Position numbers and translations under genes: made by a program. From Flavobacteriaceae bacterium (GTDB taxonomy: Bacteria > Bacteroidota > Bacteroidia > Flavobacteriales > Flavobacteriaceae), in assembly GCA_024762795.1 (NCBI GenBank), contig JANTGS010000005.1, positions 1-62,471 on the forward strand: a stretch of DNA of 62,471 nt. The letters are read 5' to 3'. Positions 28,200 to 36,005 of the stretch are shown one piece after another. The notes beneath the pieces were generated by a model that worked only from the letters and a program-made list of their open reading frames with translations, did not search any database and was not told the DNA's origin. How positions within the stretch are numbered: position 1 is the stretch's first letter; each line of letters begins with the position of its first letter.

Positions 28200-28430
28200 A
28201 AAAAATCCCGGTTCAAAGAATGAACCGGGAAGTGTTGTGCAAATTAAAATAGCTTAATATTTCATTGTATTTGCGTATGTGTTAGATTGTACTAATATTA
28301 ATCCCCTCAAATAACATTAATGCAGATCTAACGTTTATCGTCACATTTGCGACTGGTTTATTTCAGTATCATTATTGAAATGATTTTGAACTTTCTGAAA
28401 CAAGTAAAAAATGATTTAATCAACTTTTTA
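28200..28430 (-). ncRNA. Candidate small RNA, unit A
   Basis: A non-coding unit of about 230 bases on the reverse strand, directly downstream of the histidine kinase gene. P1 is a 28-base hairpin from GTAAAAAG to TTTTTTAC. P2 is TTTCAG/CTGAAA (plus 28395-28400 and 28361-28366) with an inner ATCATT/AATGAT hairpin and a conserved internal loop AAAGTTCAAA. P3 is GTTAGAT/ATCTAAC enclosing TGAGGGGATTAATAT. Compared with unit B, several pairs change on both sides at once (A-T to G-C in P2, A-T to T-A in the inner stem), which supports the fold. It ends in the terminator at 28206-28230. Confidence 0.78.
28201..28230 (-). terminator. Intrinsic terminator of small RNA unit A
   Basis: 10-base perfect stem TCCCGGTTCA (28206-28215) and TGAACCGGGA (28221-28230), 5-base loop, followed by a U run on the reverse strand. 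Confidence 0.9.
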
Positions 28431-28435
28431 CGGGG

Positions 28436-28470
28436 CAAATATATTTCCTGAATCTGAAGAGATTTTGAAG
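28436..28470 (-). promoter_or_regulatory. Promoter with 11-base direct repeats, unit A
   Basis: On the reverse strand, CTTCAAAAT (plus 28462-28470), 2 bases, CTTCAGATT (plus 28451-28459), 7 bases, then TATATTTG (plus 28436-28443). The box starts 13 bases after the kinase stop codon. Direct repeats with an 11-base period are typical of OmpR/PhoB-type binding sites. Confidence 0.7.
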
Positions 28471-28482
28471 TTTACACAAGAT

Positions 28483-29730
28483 TTAAAAATAAATTGTAAA
28501 ATGATGCATTTGATCGGTAAAAGTGTGTTTAATCTTCCAATCGTGTACATCACAAATTTTCTTGACAATGGCCAGCCCCAGGCCGAAAGAGTCAGATGCG
28601 GTACTCTCTTTTTTAAATCTTTCAAAGATCTTATCTGAATCAGTTTTAAGTTCTATTCCGGTATTAGAGATCATAATAAAGAGATCATCTGTAACAACCT
28701 CAATGGTTCCGCCTTTAACATTATGTTTTATCGAATTCCCTATCAGATTTGAAATAATGGTATCAAATAACATGGGATTTGCTTCAATTTTTACATCAGG
28801 TTTAAGCTTTTTTATAACTTTAAGTTTCTTATTGCTGATAAAATCCTCAAAGATTTCAAGTTGTTCAACGATTATTTCATTGATATCGATCTCTTCTTTG
28901 TTGCTGTATTGCTGGTTATCGATCTTGGATAGCATCAACAGGGTTTTGTTGAGTTTAGAAAGTCTTTTTGAAGCCGAATAGATATCGCTGATTAATTTCT
29001 TTTCCTCATGCTTCAGATTTTTCGATTGCATAAGATACTCCAGCTTTGTTTGCATAATTGCCAGAGGTGTTTGCATTTCATGCGAAGCATTATCGGTAAA
29101 TTCTTTTAAATTGGTAAAATCGTTACGTAATTTCTCTGTTAGTTTTGAAACAGAATCATTAAAGATTTTAAACTCATCAATATCGGTTTGCTCAAGTTCT
29201 ATACTTTTATTCTTTTCAACGGAGAAATTCTTTAGTGAGTTCAGATTCTTATTAAAGGGTTTTAACAATTGGTTAAACACCATGGTGTTGATAAAAAAGA
29301 AAGTAATAATCAGTAAAAGAATCACGATACCTACAGATAAACTAATGGCCAGAATAAATTCATGATTCTTTACCAGAGAACTTCGGGTGATAATTTTATA
29401 AGTTCTTCCTTGCAGAGTTTCAACAGAAGTAAGTTGCCTGTACAATTCATAATTCTCTACTCCTTTAACAATTTGATACATGAGTGTATCTTTATAGTAA
29501 AGGGTGTCTTTTACAGGATTTTTTGCCTTAAAATCCTCAACATCGAAAATAGGCAGAGGATAGTCGTATTTGATACGTTGTTCAATAATATCCTTATCGC
29601 GGAGTAGTTTTTCATCTTGTCGTTTGGTTACGATATTTTTAAAGATAAAGTATATTACTGCACTCGACATTATAAAGATAATGATAGAGTATAAAATATA
29701 AGACCTCCTGGTTTTATTGATCAATTTCAT
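28483..29730 (-). CDS. Sensor histidine kinase
   Basis: 415 residues. Inner-membrane sensor with TM1 at about 11-32, a periplasmic loop of about 90 residues with no recognised ligand domain, and TM2 at about 125-148. The dimerisation helix has the phosphoacceptor His217 in ASHEMQTPLA, and the ATPase domain has the N box NLIGNSIKHN and the G box FGLGLAIVKK. The start codon overlaps the stop of the response regulator by one base, so the pair is translationally coupled. Directly after its stop begins an array of three candidate small RNA genes with repeat-containing promoters. The signal is unknown. Confidence 0.9.
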   Translation of the reverse strand: MKLINKTRRSYILYSIIIFIMSSAVIYFIFKNIVTKRQDEKLLRDKDIIEQRIKYDYPLPIFDVEDFKAKNPVKDTLYYKDTLMYQIVKGVENYELYRQLTSVETLQGRTYKIITRSSLVKNHEFILAISLSVGIVILLLIITFFFINTMVFNQLLKPFNKNLNSLKNFSVEKNKSIELEQTDIDEFKIFNDSVSKLTEKLRNDFTNLKEFTDNASHEMQTPLAIMQTKLEYLMQSKNLKHEEKKLISDIYSASKRLSKLNKTLLMLSKIDNQQYSNKEEIDINEIIVEQLEIFEDFISNKKLKVIKKLKPDVKIEANPMLFDTIISNLIGNSIKHNVKGGTIEVVTDDLFIMISNTGIELKTDSDKIFERFKKESTASDSFGLGLAIVKKICDVHDWKIKHTFTDQMHHFTIYF

Positions 29731-30404
29731 TAATCACCAAATTTATAGCCTAAACCATAGATGGTTTGAAGATAATCTGTTGCCCCTTTCTTTTTAAGTT
29801 TTCTTCTGAGATTTCGCATATGGGTATAAATAAAATCAAAATTATCGGCCATATCAATACTATCTCCCCACAGGTGTTCAGCGATCGATTCTTTGGTAAG
29901 TACGCGGTCTTTATTGGTAATAAAATAGAGTAGCAGATTGTATTCTTTTCGGGTAAGTTCAATAGCTTCCTGATTTACTTTTACAGTTTTTGCTGTAGGG
30001 TCGATCTCGATCTCATGAAATGTAATGCTGTCTTGCCCCTTGAATTTTTGTCTTCTGATCAATGATTTTACCCTTGAATTCAGTTCCGCCAGATGAAAGG
30101 GTTTTGTAATATAATCATCTGCCCCCAGGTCAAGTCCTTTAAGTTTGTCATCCAGTGAATTTCTGGCACTGACAATAAGTACTCCTGTTGAAGGAGATTG
30201 TTTTTTTATTATCTTTAGCAGATCCATCCCGCTTCCGTCAGGTAAATTAATGTCGAGAATTACAATATCATAATTGTAGGTGATCAGTTTGTCCTCGGCA
30301 TCGAAAAAATTATAGGCAAATTCGCAAACAAAATCCTCTTTTTTCAGATATTTACAGGTAACATCCACAAGGTCTTTTTCATCTTCAACGATCAGTATCT
30401 TCAT
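29730..30404 (-). CDS. OmpR-family response regulator
   Basis: 224 residues. Receiver domain 1-115 with acidic pocket E7-D8, phosphoacceptor Asp51 in ILDINLPDG and Lys101 in ITKPF. The winged-helix DNA-binding domain spans about 125-222, ending with YLQTIYGLGYKF. First gene of a regulator-kinase operon. A TACCTTTG box at 30442-30449 (reverse strand), 38 bases before the start, is a good -7 element. Proteins of this class bind paired direct repeats with an 11-base period, and such repeats occur before each of the three downstream small RNA units, which makes this regulator their likely activator. Confidence 0.92.
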   Translation of the reverse strand: MKILIVEDEKDLVDVTCKYLKKEDFVCEFAYNFFDAEDKLITYNYDIVILDINLPDGSGMDLLKIIKKQSPSTGVLIVSARNSLDDKLKGLDLGADDYITKPFHLAELNSRVKSLIRRQKFKGQDSITFHEIEIDPTAKTVKVNQEAIELTRKEYNLLLYFITNKDRVLTKESIAEHLWGDSIDMADNFDFIYTHMRNLRRKLKKKGATDYLQTIYGLGYKFGD

Positions 30405-30485
30405 TTTTTAAAATTTTACTCTTTTTAAAAAGAATTTTATACAAAGGTAGAGAATTCTTAAATAAGATTTATTTCCCGGCATTTT

Positions 30486-31628
30486 TTAAAAAAGAAGTTT
30501 GTAGGAATTCTTGTCTTTTTTAAAGGAATATCCAATGGTCCATTCAACATAATCGGCATGAAATTCAGTTACTTTTAAACCAACACCGGTGATAAAATTT
30601 TTCTTTTTACCGGCCAGATATCTAAATCCGATGCGTTGATAAAGGCGTTGTTCAAAATTCTCGGTATTATAATTTAGGTGGACTCCAAAATTGAGAGGGA
30701 TATAAATACGTTCTGTAAGTACCCATTCCCAGATGCCCACAAAACCATAACTAAACCGCTTTTTAAAATTACTTTTATCACTTTCTACACGATCTAAGGA
30801 ACCGGCTGTATAAAATAACTCCATTCCACCGCCAAAGCGATATTTATAATTGCGTTGCCATAAATAACTCAGTCCCAGTGACGATTTAAAATAAACAGAT
30901 CTTCCGTATTCAAAATTCTTGTTGCCCACAGCGTAAAAAACATCTACCATGGTTAAAGGTATGTATTCTTTTACTTCAACCTCTTTCAGATCTGTTTCTG
31001 TATCGTCAAAATTATATTGTACCAATAAGGTTAGGGGCAGCAAATTAACCCCTCTGTTGGGTAAATGTATTCTTCCGTTTGAAAAATGTTTGAATCCGGC
31101 ACCAATACCGGCTACCCAGTGGTCGCTAATGTTGTATCTACCCTCAAGAGAAAAACCAATATATACATTCCTTGCCGATCCTAATAATATATTACCGGGG
31201 TTTTCTTCCGGATCATAATAATTAAAGTTAAAAGCCATTCCCAGGCCGAGGGTGTAAAACCAGTTCCATCTACTTTGGGTATTGTGCATGGCTCTTATGG
31301 GAAAATCCATAAATCCATAAACTCCAAAAGGTTTTCCAAAAGCGTTGCTGTTAAAATTACCGCTGTAAATTCCCAATCCGTATTTCGGAGCTTTATACAA
31401 TCTGGAGTAAACATCATTTTCTTTTCTCTGCCAGGCGAGTCGCAAATCAATACCATAATAATCTTCTATTCCTTTTTCTCTTACACTTTTAATGATCCCT
31501 CCATAATCGAATTTAAGCTGGGAATACAGATTGTATTTCTTTTTATTTTTATATGCTCCGGCAGATCTGATGCTGTCATGAGAGGTAATTTTAAGTGTAT
31601 TTTGTGCATAGTTTGTTTTTACCCACAA
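30486..31628 (-). CDS. Acyloxyacyl hydrolase / PagL-type lipid A deacylase-like outer membrane protein
   Basis: At least 380 residues. An outer-membrane beta-barrel with the HFSNGR motif (His-x-Ser-Asn) in GIGAGFKHFSNG, the catalytic His/Ser pair of lipid A 3-O-deacylases. Many alternating aromatic strands follow. TTG at 31628 is the first conventional start codon in frame, but a good signal peptide (LHFTTFLLLFF, cleavage near NYAQ) is encoded upstream and requires initiation at about 31661-31688, where only CTG or ATA is available before a stop at 31695. The true start is therefore unclear. It may remodel lipid A, which is an inference from the family. Confidence 0.75.
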   Translation of the reverse strand: MWVKTNYAQNTLKITSHDSIRSAGAYKNKKKYNLYSQLKFDYGGIIKSVREKGIEDYYGIDLRLAWQRKENDVYSRLYKAPKYGLGIYSGNFNSNAFGKPFGVYGFMDFPIRAMHNTQSRWNWFYTLGLGMAFNFNYYDPEENPGNILLGSARNVYIGFSLEGRYNISDHWVAGIGAGFKHFSNGRIHLPNRGVNLLPLTLLVQYNFDDTETDLKEVEVKEYIPLTMVDVFYAVGNKNFEYGRSVYFKSSLGLSYLWQRNYKYRFGGGMELFYTAGSLDRVESDKSNFKKRFSYGFVGIWEWVLTERIYIPLNFGVHLNYNTENFEQRLYQRIGFRYLAGKKKNFITGVGLKVTEFHADYVEWTIGYSFKKDKNSYKLLF

Positions 31629-31834
31629 AAAAAAGAGTAATAGGAAGGTGGTAAAGTGCAGTATTTTATATGTTTTTCTCTGAAACAGTTGTTTTTATTT
31701 AGGTGGGCAAATGTAATGAAAAACATAATATGATAAATAATAAAGATCTTTATAAATCTGCCTATTTTATAATAAAAGGGATTTTACTGCGTTATAGTAT
31801 CTCAAATATACAGTTACATATATTCTAAATTGCT

Positions 31835-32398
31835 ATGAAAAGAATCTATATTATTGCTGTTTTTGTATGTTTTTTTATGTTACAAAACCAGATCCACGGT
31901 CAGGGATTTGCTCAGTTAGACAAAAATCCCGTTGACATTGCGTATTTAAAACTTAAGAATTTCTCAAAACCATTGATCAAGGTGGTTTACAGCAGGCCCG
32001 AAAAAAAATCTGAAAAGGTTTTTGGCGAGCAGGTACCTTTTGATAAGATCTGGCGCACAGGAGCTAATGAAGCAACTGAAGTTAAATTTTATAATGATGT
32101 CAGGGTTGGAAACAAGATCGTAAAGAAAGGAATTTATTCTTTACAAACTATACCGGGAGAGAAAGAATGGACCATCATACTTAACAGTAAGACCGACACC
32201 TGGGGTGCCGTTTTCTATGATCCGGAAAAAGATGTGGTAAGAATTAAGGTTCCTGTAAAAAAAGGAAAACCTGTTGATATCTTTTCAATCGCATTCAAGC
32301 AAAATTATAACGATACTTTTATGGTACTTGCCTGGGATACAGCACGTGTTGGAATTCCAATAGAAACCAATGTACAGGTTTTGGCCGATTTGTATTAA
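31835..32398 (+). CDS. DUF2911 family exported protein, copy 1
   Basis: 187 residues with a signal peptide (about 1-22, ending HGQG). Most of the protein is the DUF2911 domain, with conserved segments VYSRPEKK, FGEQVPFDKIWRTGANEAT, KGIYSLQTIPGEKEWTI and a C-terminal strand WDTARVGIPIE. Periplasmic or surface exposed, function unknown. It is followed 18 bases later by a homologous gene, indicating tandem duplication. Confidence 0.88.
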   Translation: MKRIYIIAVFVCFFMLQNQIHGQGFAQLDKNPVDIAYLKLKNFSKPLIKVVYSRPEKKSEKVFGEQVPFDKIWRTGANEATEVKFYNDVRVGNKIVKKGIYSLQTIPGEKEWTIILNSKTDTWGAVFYDPEKDVVRIKVPVKKGKPVDIFSIAFKQNYNDTFMVLAWDTARVGIPIETNVQVLADLY

Positions 32399-32416
32399 GT
32401 AGAAAAACAGACTATT

Positions 32417-32953
32417 ATGAAAAATATTTACTTAAAATTATTACCCATATTTTTATTTACTGTGCTTAATTCAGGGGCTCAGGAATTCAAAGGAATTGAT
32501 AAGAGTCCTCATGATATTGTATATTACAGGGCAAATAAAATTACGCCTCCCGAGATCAAAGTGCTTTACGGGCGACCTCAAAAAAAAGGCAGGAAGATCT
32601 TTGGCGATCTGGTGCCATACGGAAAAATATGGCGCACCGGAGCTGATGAAGCTACAGAGATTACTTTTTATAAAGATGTGAATTTTGGAGGGAAAGATGT
32701 TAAAAAAGGTAGTTACGTACTTTACACCATTCCGGGAGAGAAAGAATGGACAGTTATTCTTAATAAAAATCTTGATGCCTGGGGAATAAATGGATATGAT
32801 AAAAGAAAGGATGTGGTGAGAGTGCCTGCAAAAGTGTCAAGAGCAGAACCTGTTGAGGCTTTTTCAATTGGATTTAAAGGGAAGAACGATAAGCTAAAGA
32901 TGACTCTTGGCTGGGATATTACAAGGGTTACGGTTCCTATAGAAATCAATTAA
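32417..32953 (+). CDS. DUF2911 family exported protein, copy 2
   Basis: 178 residues with a signal peptide (about 1-21, SGAQ). The same DUF2911 layout is seen as in the upstream gene: VLYGRPQKK, FGDLVPYGKIWRTGADEAT, GSYVLYTIPGEKEWTV and WDITRVTVPIE. The two proteins are paralogues by tandem duplication and are probably co-transcribed. Its stop lies 11 bases from the end of the convergent ROK gene. Function unknown. Confidence 0.88.
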   Translation: MKNIYLKLLPIFLFTVLNSGAQEFKGIDKSPHDIVYYRANKITPPEIKVLYGRPQKKGRKIFGDLVPYGKIWRTGADEATEITFYKDVNFGGKDVKKGSYVLYTIPGEKEWTVILNKNLDAWGINGYDKRKDVVRVPAKVSRAEPVEAFSIGFKGKNDKLKMTLGWDITRVTVPIEIN

Positions 32954-32963
32954 TTTTACCGAA

Positions 32964-33839
32964 CTATTTGGTTAAGGTCAGGTTTCTGGCATCATAATAC
33001 AAGGCTGCAGCTCCCATAACAGATATTTCAGATTGTTCTGATGCTGTGATCACCAGATTTTTTAATGAGTTTTTATAAGGAAAACTCCTGACAATCTCAT
33101 TCATCGATTTTTTAAAAAATGGGAAGGCTTTGGAGATAATTCCTCCAAGCACAATAATCTCGGGGTCCAATGTAAATAAAATAGTTTTTAACAGATTGCC
33201 CAGGTGATGTCCGTACTGTTCGAAAATAGCAAGTGCAATCTTATCTTTTTTTAAGGCCCTTCTATGAACAAGGTCGAATTTCATTCCGTATTTTTCTTCA
33301 AAATACCCAAGAGAGCAATAATATTCATAATCGTATTCTTTATAAGGTAAAGAGCCTATTTCACCTGCCCCGCAGTTTGTTCCTGAATACAGATGGCCTT
33401 TAAAAACAATTCCTGCTCCTACGCCCTGACTCAGGATCAAACCAACAACATTTTCATAGGATTTTGCACTTCCGAAATACTTTTCGCCTACAACAAAGCT
33501 GTTGGCATCATTATTAACATACACCTCTACCTTAAAGTGACTTTCCAGGAGGTCTTTTAAATATACTTCCCGCCAGGATTGAATATTTTGAACCTTATAA
33601 ACTATACCTTTTGCTGTGTCGACAAGGCTGGGAACCCCAACGCCAATTCCAACAACATCCTCCTCAAAGACCTCTGTAATCGTACTGATCAGTTCAGTCA
33701 GTATCTTTTCTTCACTTCCAGAATTATTGATACGCCTGCTTACGGTTTTTACCAGCAGGTTATTTCTGACTATACCGGCAATCAGATTCTTTCCGTCGAG
33801 GAAAACGCCTACAATAGTACTGTCAATAAATTTATCCAT
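32964..33839 (-). CDS. ROK family protein with degenerate phosphate-binding motif
   Basis: 291 residues from the ATG at 33839 (MDKFIDSTIVGV); a longer reading would overlap the neighbouring ROK gene and adds non-homologous sequence. It is a paralogue of the adjacent ROK kinase. The N-terminal phosphate motif, normally DLGGTK, reads FLDGKN, so the Asp and Thr that bind ATP phosphate are missing. The catalytic-base segment NNDANS is intact, and the zinc-binding CxCGxxGC motif is absent as in its paralogue. It may be inactive as a kinase, have a regulatory role, or use a different substrate. Last gene of the glucosamine cluster. Confidence 0.8.
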   Translation of the reverse strand: MDKFIDSTIVGVFLDGKNLIAGIVRNNLLVKTVSRRINNSGSEEKILTELISTITEVFEEDVVGIGVGVPSLVDTAKGIVYKVQNIQSWREVYLKDLLESHFKVEVYVNNDANSFVVGEKYFGSAKSYENVVGLILSQGVGAGIVFKGHLYSGTNCGAGEIGSLPYKEYDYEYYCSLGYFEEKYGMKFDLVHRRALKKDKIALAIFEQYGHHLGNLLKTILFTLDPEIIVLGGIISKAFPFFKKSMNEIVRSFPYKNSLKNLVITASEQSEISVMGAAALYYDARNLTLTK

Positions 33840-33852
33840 AGATTCTGTTTTG

Positions 33853-34722
33853 TTATTGATCAATTCTGTCGTAATACAGAGATGCCGCCCCGAAAACAGC
33901 TGAATTTTTGTGTTTTGTAAAACTGATCTCAAGATTCTTTACCGATTCATGGTAGGGAAAGGTGTTGATGGTTTTTATCATACTGTTTAAAAAGTAATCT
34001 TTTGAACCCGAAACAGATCCGCCAATACTAATCTTTTTAGGATCTACTGCAAAGAGAATAGTTTTTATAAAATTTCCCAGATGTTTTCCAAATTCTTCAA
34101 AGGCTTTTAATGCCTGAGGATTATTGTTCTTTGCTTTGATCAGCATATTTTCTCCTCTTTCTTTATAGTGATCCTGAAAGAATTTACCACTGCAGTAGTC
34201 TTCATAGATACCTTCCAGATAAGGAATCGAACCAAATTCACCCGAACCGCAGTTGGCATCCTGCAATAAATGTCCGTTGCTGATGATGCCTGAGCCGATT
34301 CCTGTTCCCAGAGTAACTCCTACAAAAAGGTCTTTATTTTTTTGATCAACAAGACTGTATTCGCCTAAAGCATAGCAATTGGCATCATTATCAATAAATA
34401 CAGGAACCTGAAATCTTTTTTGTAAAATCTCTGCTAGAGGTACTTCTTTCCATGAAGGAATATTCTGCACTTCATAAACAATACCTTTTTCCCGGTTTAC
34501 TACACTTGGAACACCAATTCCAATCCCTTTAATGTCTTTATTAATTAAAGGTTCTATGGTTTTGATGATCTGTCCGACAATGACCATCGGATCATCTGAA
34601 AATCCATCGATCAGGTTATAATCTTTTTTAAGGATCTCAATCCCTTTTACAATACCGGCCTCTACCTTTGTTCCACCAAGGTCCACACCGATCAAACTGA
34701 TATTTTTGGCTTCGATTGTCAT
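33853..34722 (-). CDS. ROK family sugar kinase (probable glucosamine/glucose kinase)
   Basis: 289 residues. The phosphate loop GVDLGGTKVEAG (about 12-23) and the catalytic Asp in DNDANC are intact, and GTGIGSGII follows. The classical ROK zinc motif is replaced by GEFGSIPYLEGIYEDYCSG, which retains one Cys and is common in Bacteroidota kinases. Neighbours (MFS sugar importer, exo-glucosaminidase-type GH2, glucosamine-6-P deaminase) suggest it phosphorylates imported glucosamine to glucosamine-6-phosphate. Its start codon overlaps the MFS stop by one base. Confidence 0.85.
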   Translation of the reverse strand: MTIEAKNISLIGVDLGGTKVEAGIVKGIEILKKDYNLIDGFSDDPMVIVGQIIKTIEPLINKDIKGIGIGVPSVVNREKGIVYEVQNIPSWKEVPLAEILQKRFQVPVFIDNDANCYALGEYSLVDQKNKDLFVGVTLGTGIGSGIISNGHLLQDANCGSGEFGSIPYLEGIYEDYCSGKFFQDHYKERGENMLIKAKNNNPQALKAFEEFGKHLGNFIKTILFAVDPKKISIGGSVSGSKDYFLNSMIKTINTFPYHESVKNLEISFTKHKNSAVFGAASLYYDRIDQ

Positions 34723-35972
34723 TAATCTTCTTTCTTTCTCAGGTTGATGGTTTTATTTTTGATCAGTGGTTTTGCCCAGAATCCAATGCTCAAAATAAAG
34801 GCAAGAATTACAAAGTTAAACAGCATTCCTACTTTGAGAGAGGTTAGGTCGCTAATAAATCCGATCAGTAATTGTACTACAGCACCTCCCATGATTCCGC
34901 TTACGAGGATGCCGGCAAAAGCTCCGTGATGTTCTTTCATCGAATTTAATGCCAGTGAGAAGATGATAGGATACATTACAGACAGGAAAAATCCGCTGGC
35001 CTGGAAAGAATAAAGCGACATTTCTGCCGATCCGAATAAGGCAAATGCCAGAGATATTATGGCTAAAACTGTAAATATTTTTAATACTACTTTACTGTCG
35101 AGAAATTTCAACAGAACAAGTCCTAAGATACCACCAATGGTCATCAACCCCCAGAAGTTACCTACAGCAGCTGCTCCTACAGTTTCGTAGTCATAACCGT
35201 GATACACCTGCAAAAATTTCGACATCCAGTAAGAAATTCCCTGTTCAACACCTACATAAGAGAAAATCCCTAAAAAGAAAAGAATTACGGTCTTATTTTT
35301 AAACAAAGCGATGTAGCTGTCCTTTGTACCTACTTTTTCATCTTCGTTGAGTTCAACTTTTGGAAATCTGATCAATAAAATAAGTACAATCATCAGGATG
35401 CTCAGTCCGGCAAAGATCCAATAAATGGAAACCCATGAAAGATTCTCGGGAGTAATACCCGATAAAAACTGTATGATCGGGCTTGTATTTTCATCATTAC
35501 CAATGTTTGTTACCAGCCAGGAATATACCAGCGGGCTAACAAACGAAGCTGCTCCGAAGATCAGCTGTGCCAGTACAGAGGTGAGTGCATAATTTTCCTC
35601 ACCCCCCGAAACTCTTAGCAATGGGTTGATCACCACCTGAAGGACTGCCATACCGGTTCCGATAGTAAACAATGAAAAAAGGAAGGTGCTGAAAGTTGGT
35701 TTTTGTGCAAAAAGCAGAGAGGCTAAGGCAGCCAGTAAAAAACCTAAGATCATCATCTTCTTTTCACCATATTTTTCAACCATAAAGCCTGCCGGAATTG
35801 ACATAACCCCATAGGCAATAAAAAAGGAGAAAGGCAGAAAACCTGCCATGGTTTCACTTAAGGTAAAACTTGATGAGGCGCTCGGGTTCAATGCTCCGAG
35901 GATATTCGTTAAAAATGAAATAACGAAAAAGGATAATAATATTAAAGCTACAATGATATAATTACGTTTCAT
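34722..35972 (-). CDS. Major facilitator sugar importer (FucP/NagP-like)
   Basis: 416 residues with 12 predicted transmembrane helices. MFS signatures include the loop GFMVEKYGEKKMM between helices 2 and 3. The sequence fits the fucose/glucose/N-acetylglucosamine:H+ symporter group of Bacteroidota. It lies in the operon GH2-MFS-ROK-ROK, with 33 bases to the GH2 gene and a one-base overlap with the ROK kinase. It probably imports glucosamine released in the periplasm. There is no SusC/D pair in this locus, so outer-membrane entry would use porins or a system elsewhere. Confidence 0.85.
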   Translation of the reverse strand: MKRNYIIVALILLSFFVISFLTNILGALNPSASSSFTLSETMAGFLPFSFFIAYGVMSIPAGFMVEKYGEKKMMILGFLLAALASLLFAQKPTFSTFLFSLFTIGTGMAVLQVVINPLLRVSGGEENYALTSVLAQLIFGAASFVSPLVYSWLVTNIGNDENTSPIIQFLSGITPENLSWVSIYWIFAGLSILMIVLILLIRFPKVELNEDEKVGTKDSYIALFKNKTVILFFLGIFSYVGVEQGISYWMSKFLQVYHGYDYETVGAAAVGNFWGLMTIGGILGLVLLKFLDSKVVLKIFTVLAIISLAFALFGSAEMSLYSFQASGFFLSVMYPIIFSLALNSMKEHHGAFAGILVSGIMGGAVVQLLIGFISDLTSLKVGMLFNFVILAFILSIGFWAKPLIKNKTINLRKKED

Positions 35973-36005
35973 AATTTAATTTTGAAATGAGTAAATGTTT
36001 AATTT

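Noticed and set aside
27741-28470. Could the tandem units be a CRISPR array or a simple DNA repeat?
   Set aside because: The units are about 240-270 bases apart, diverged outside the promoter and terminator, and show paired base changes; no short identical repeats with unique spacers occur.
30421-30480. Autoregulatory repeat box upstream of the response regulator gene
   Set aside because: A good TACCTTTG -7 element is present, but the upstream sequence does not match the CTTYARAWT repeats convincingly.
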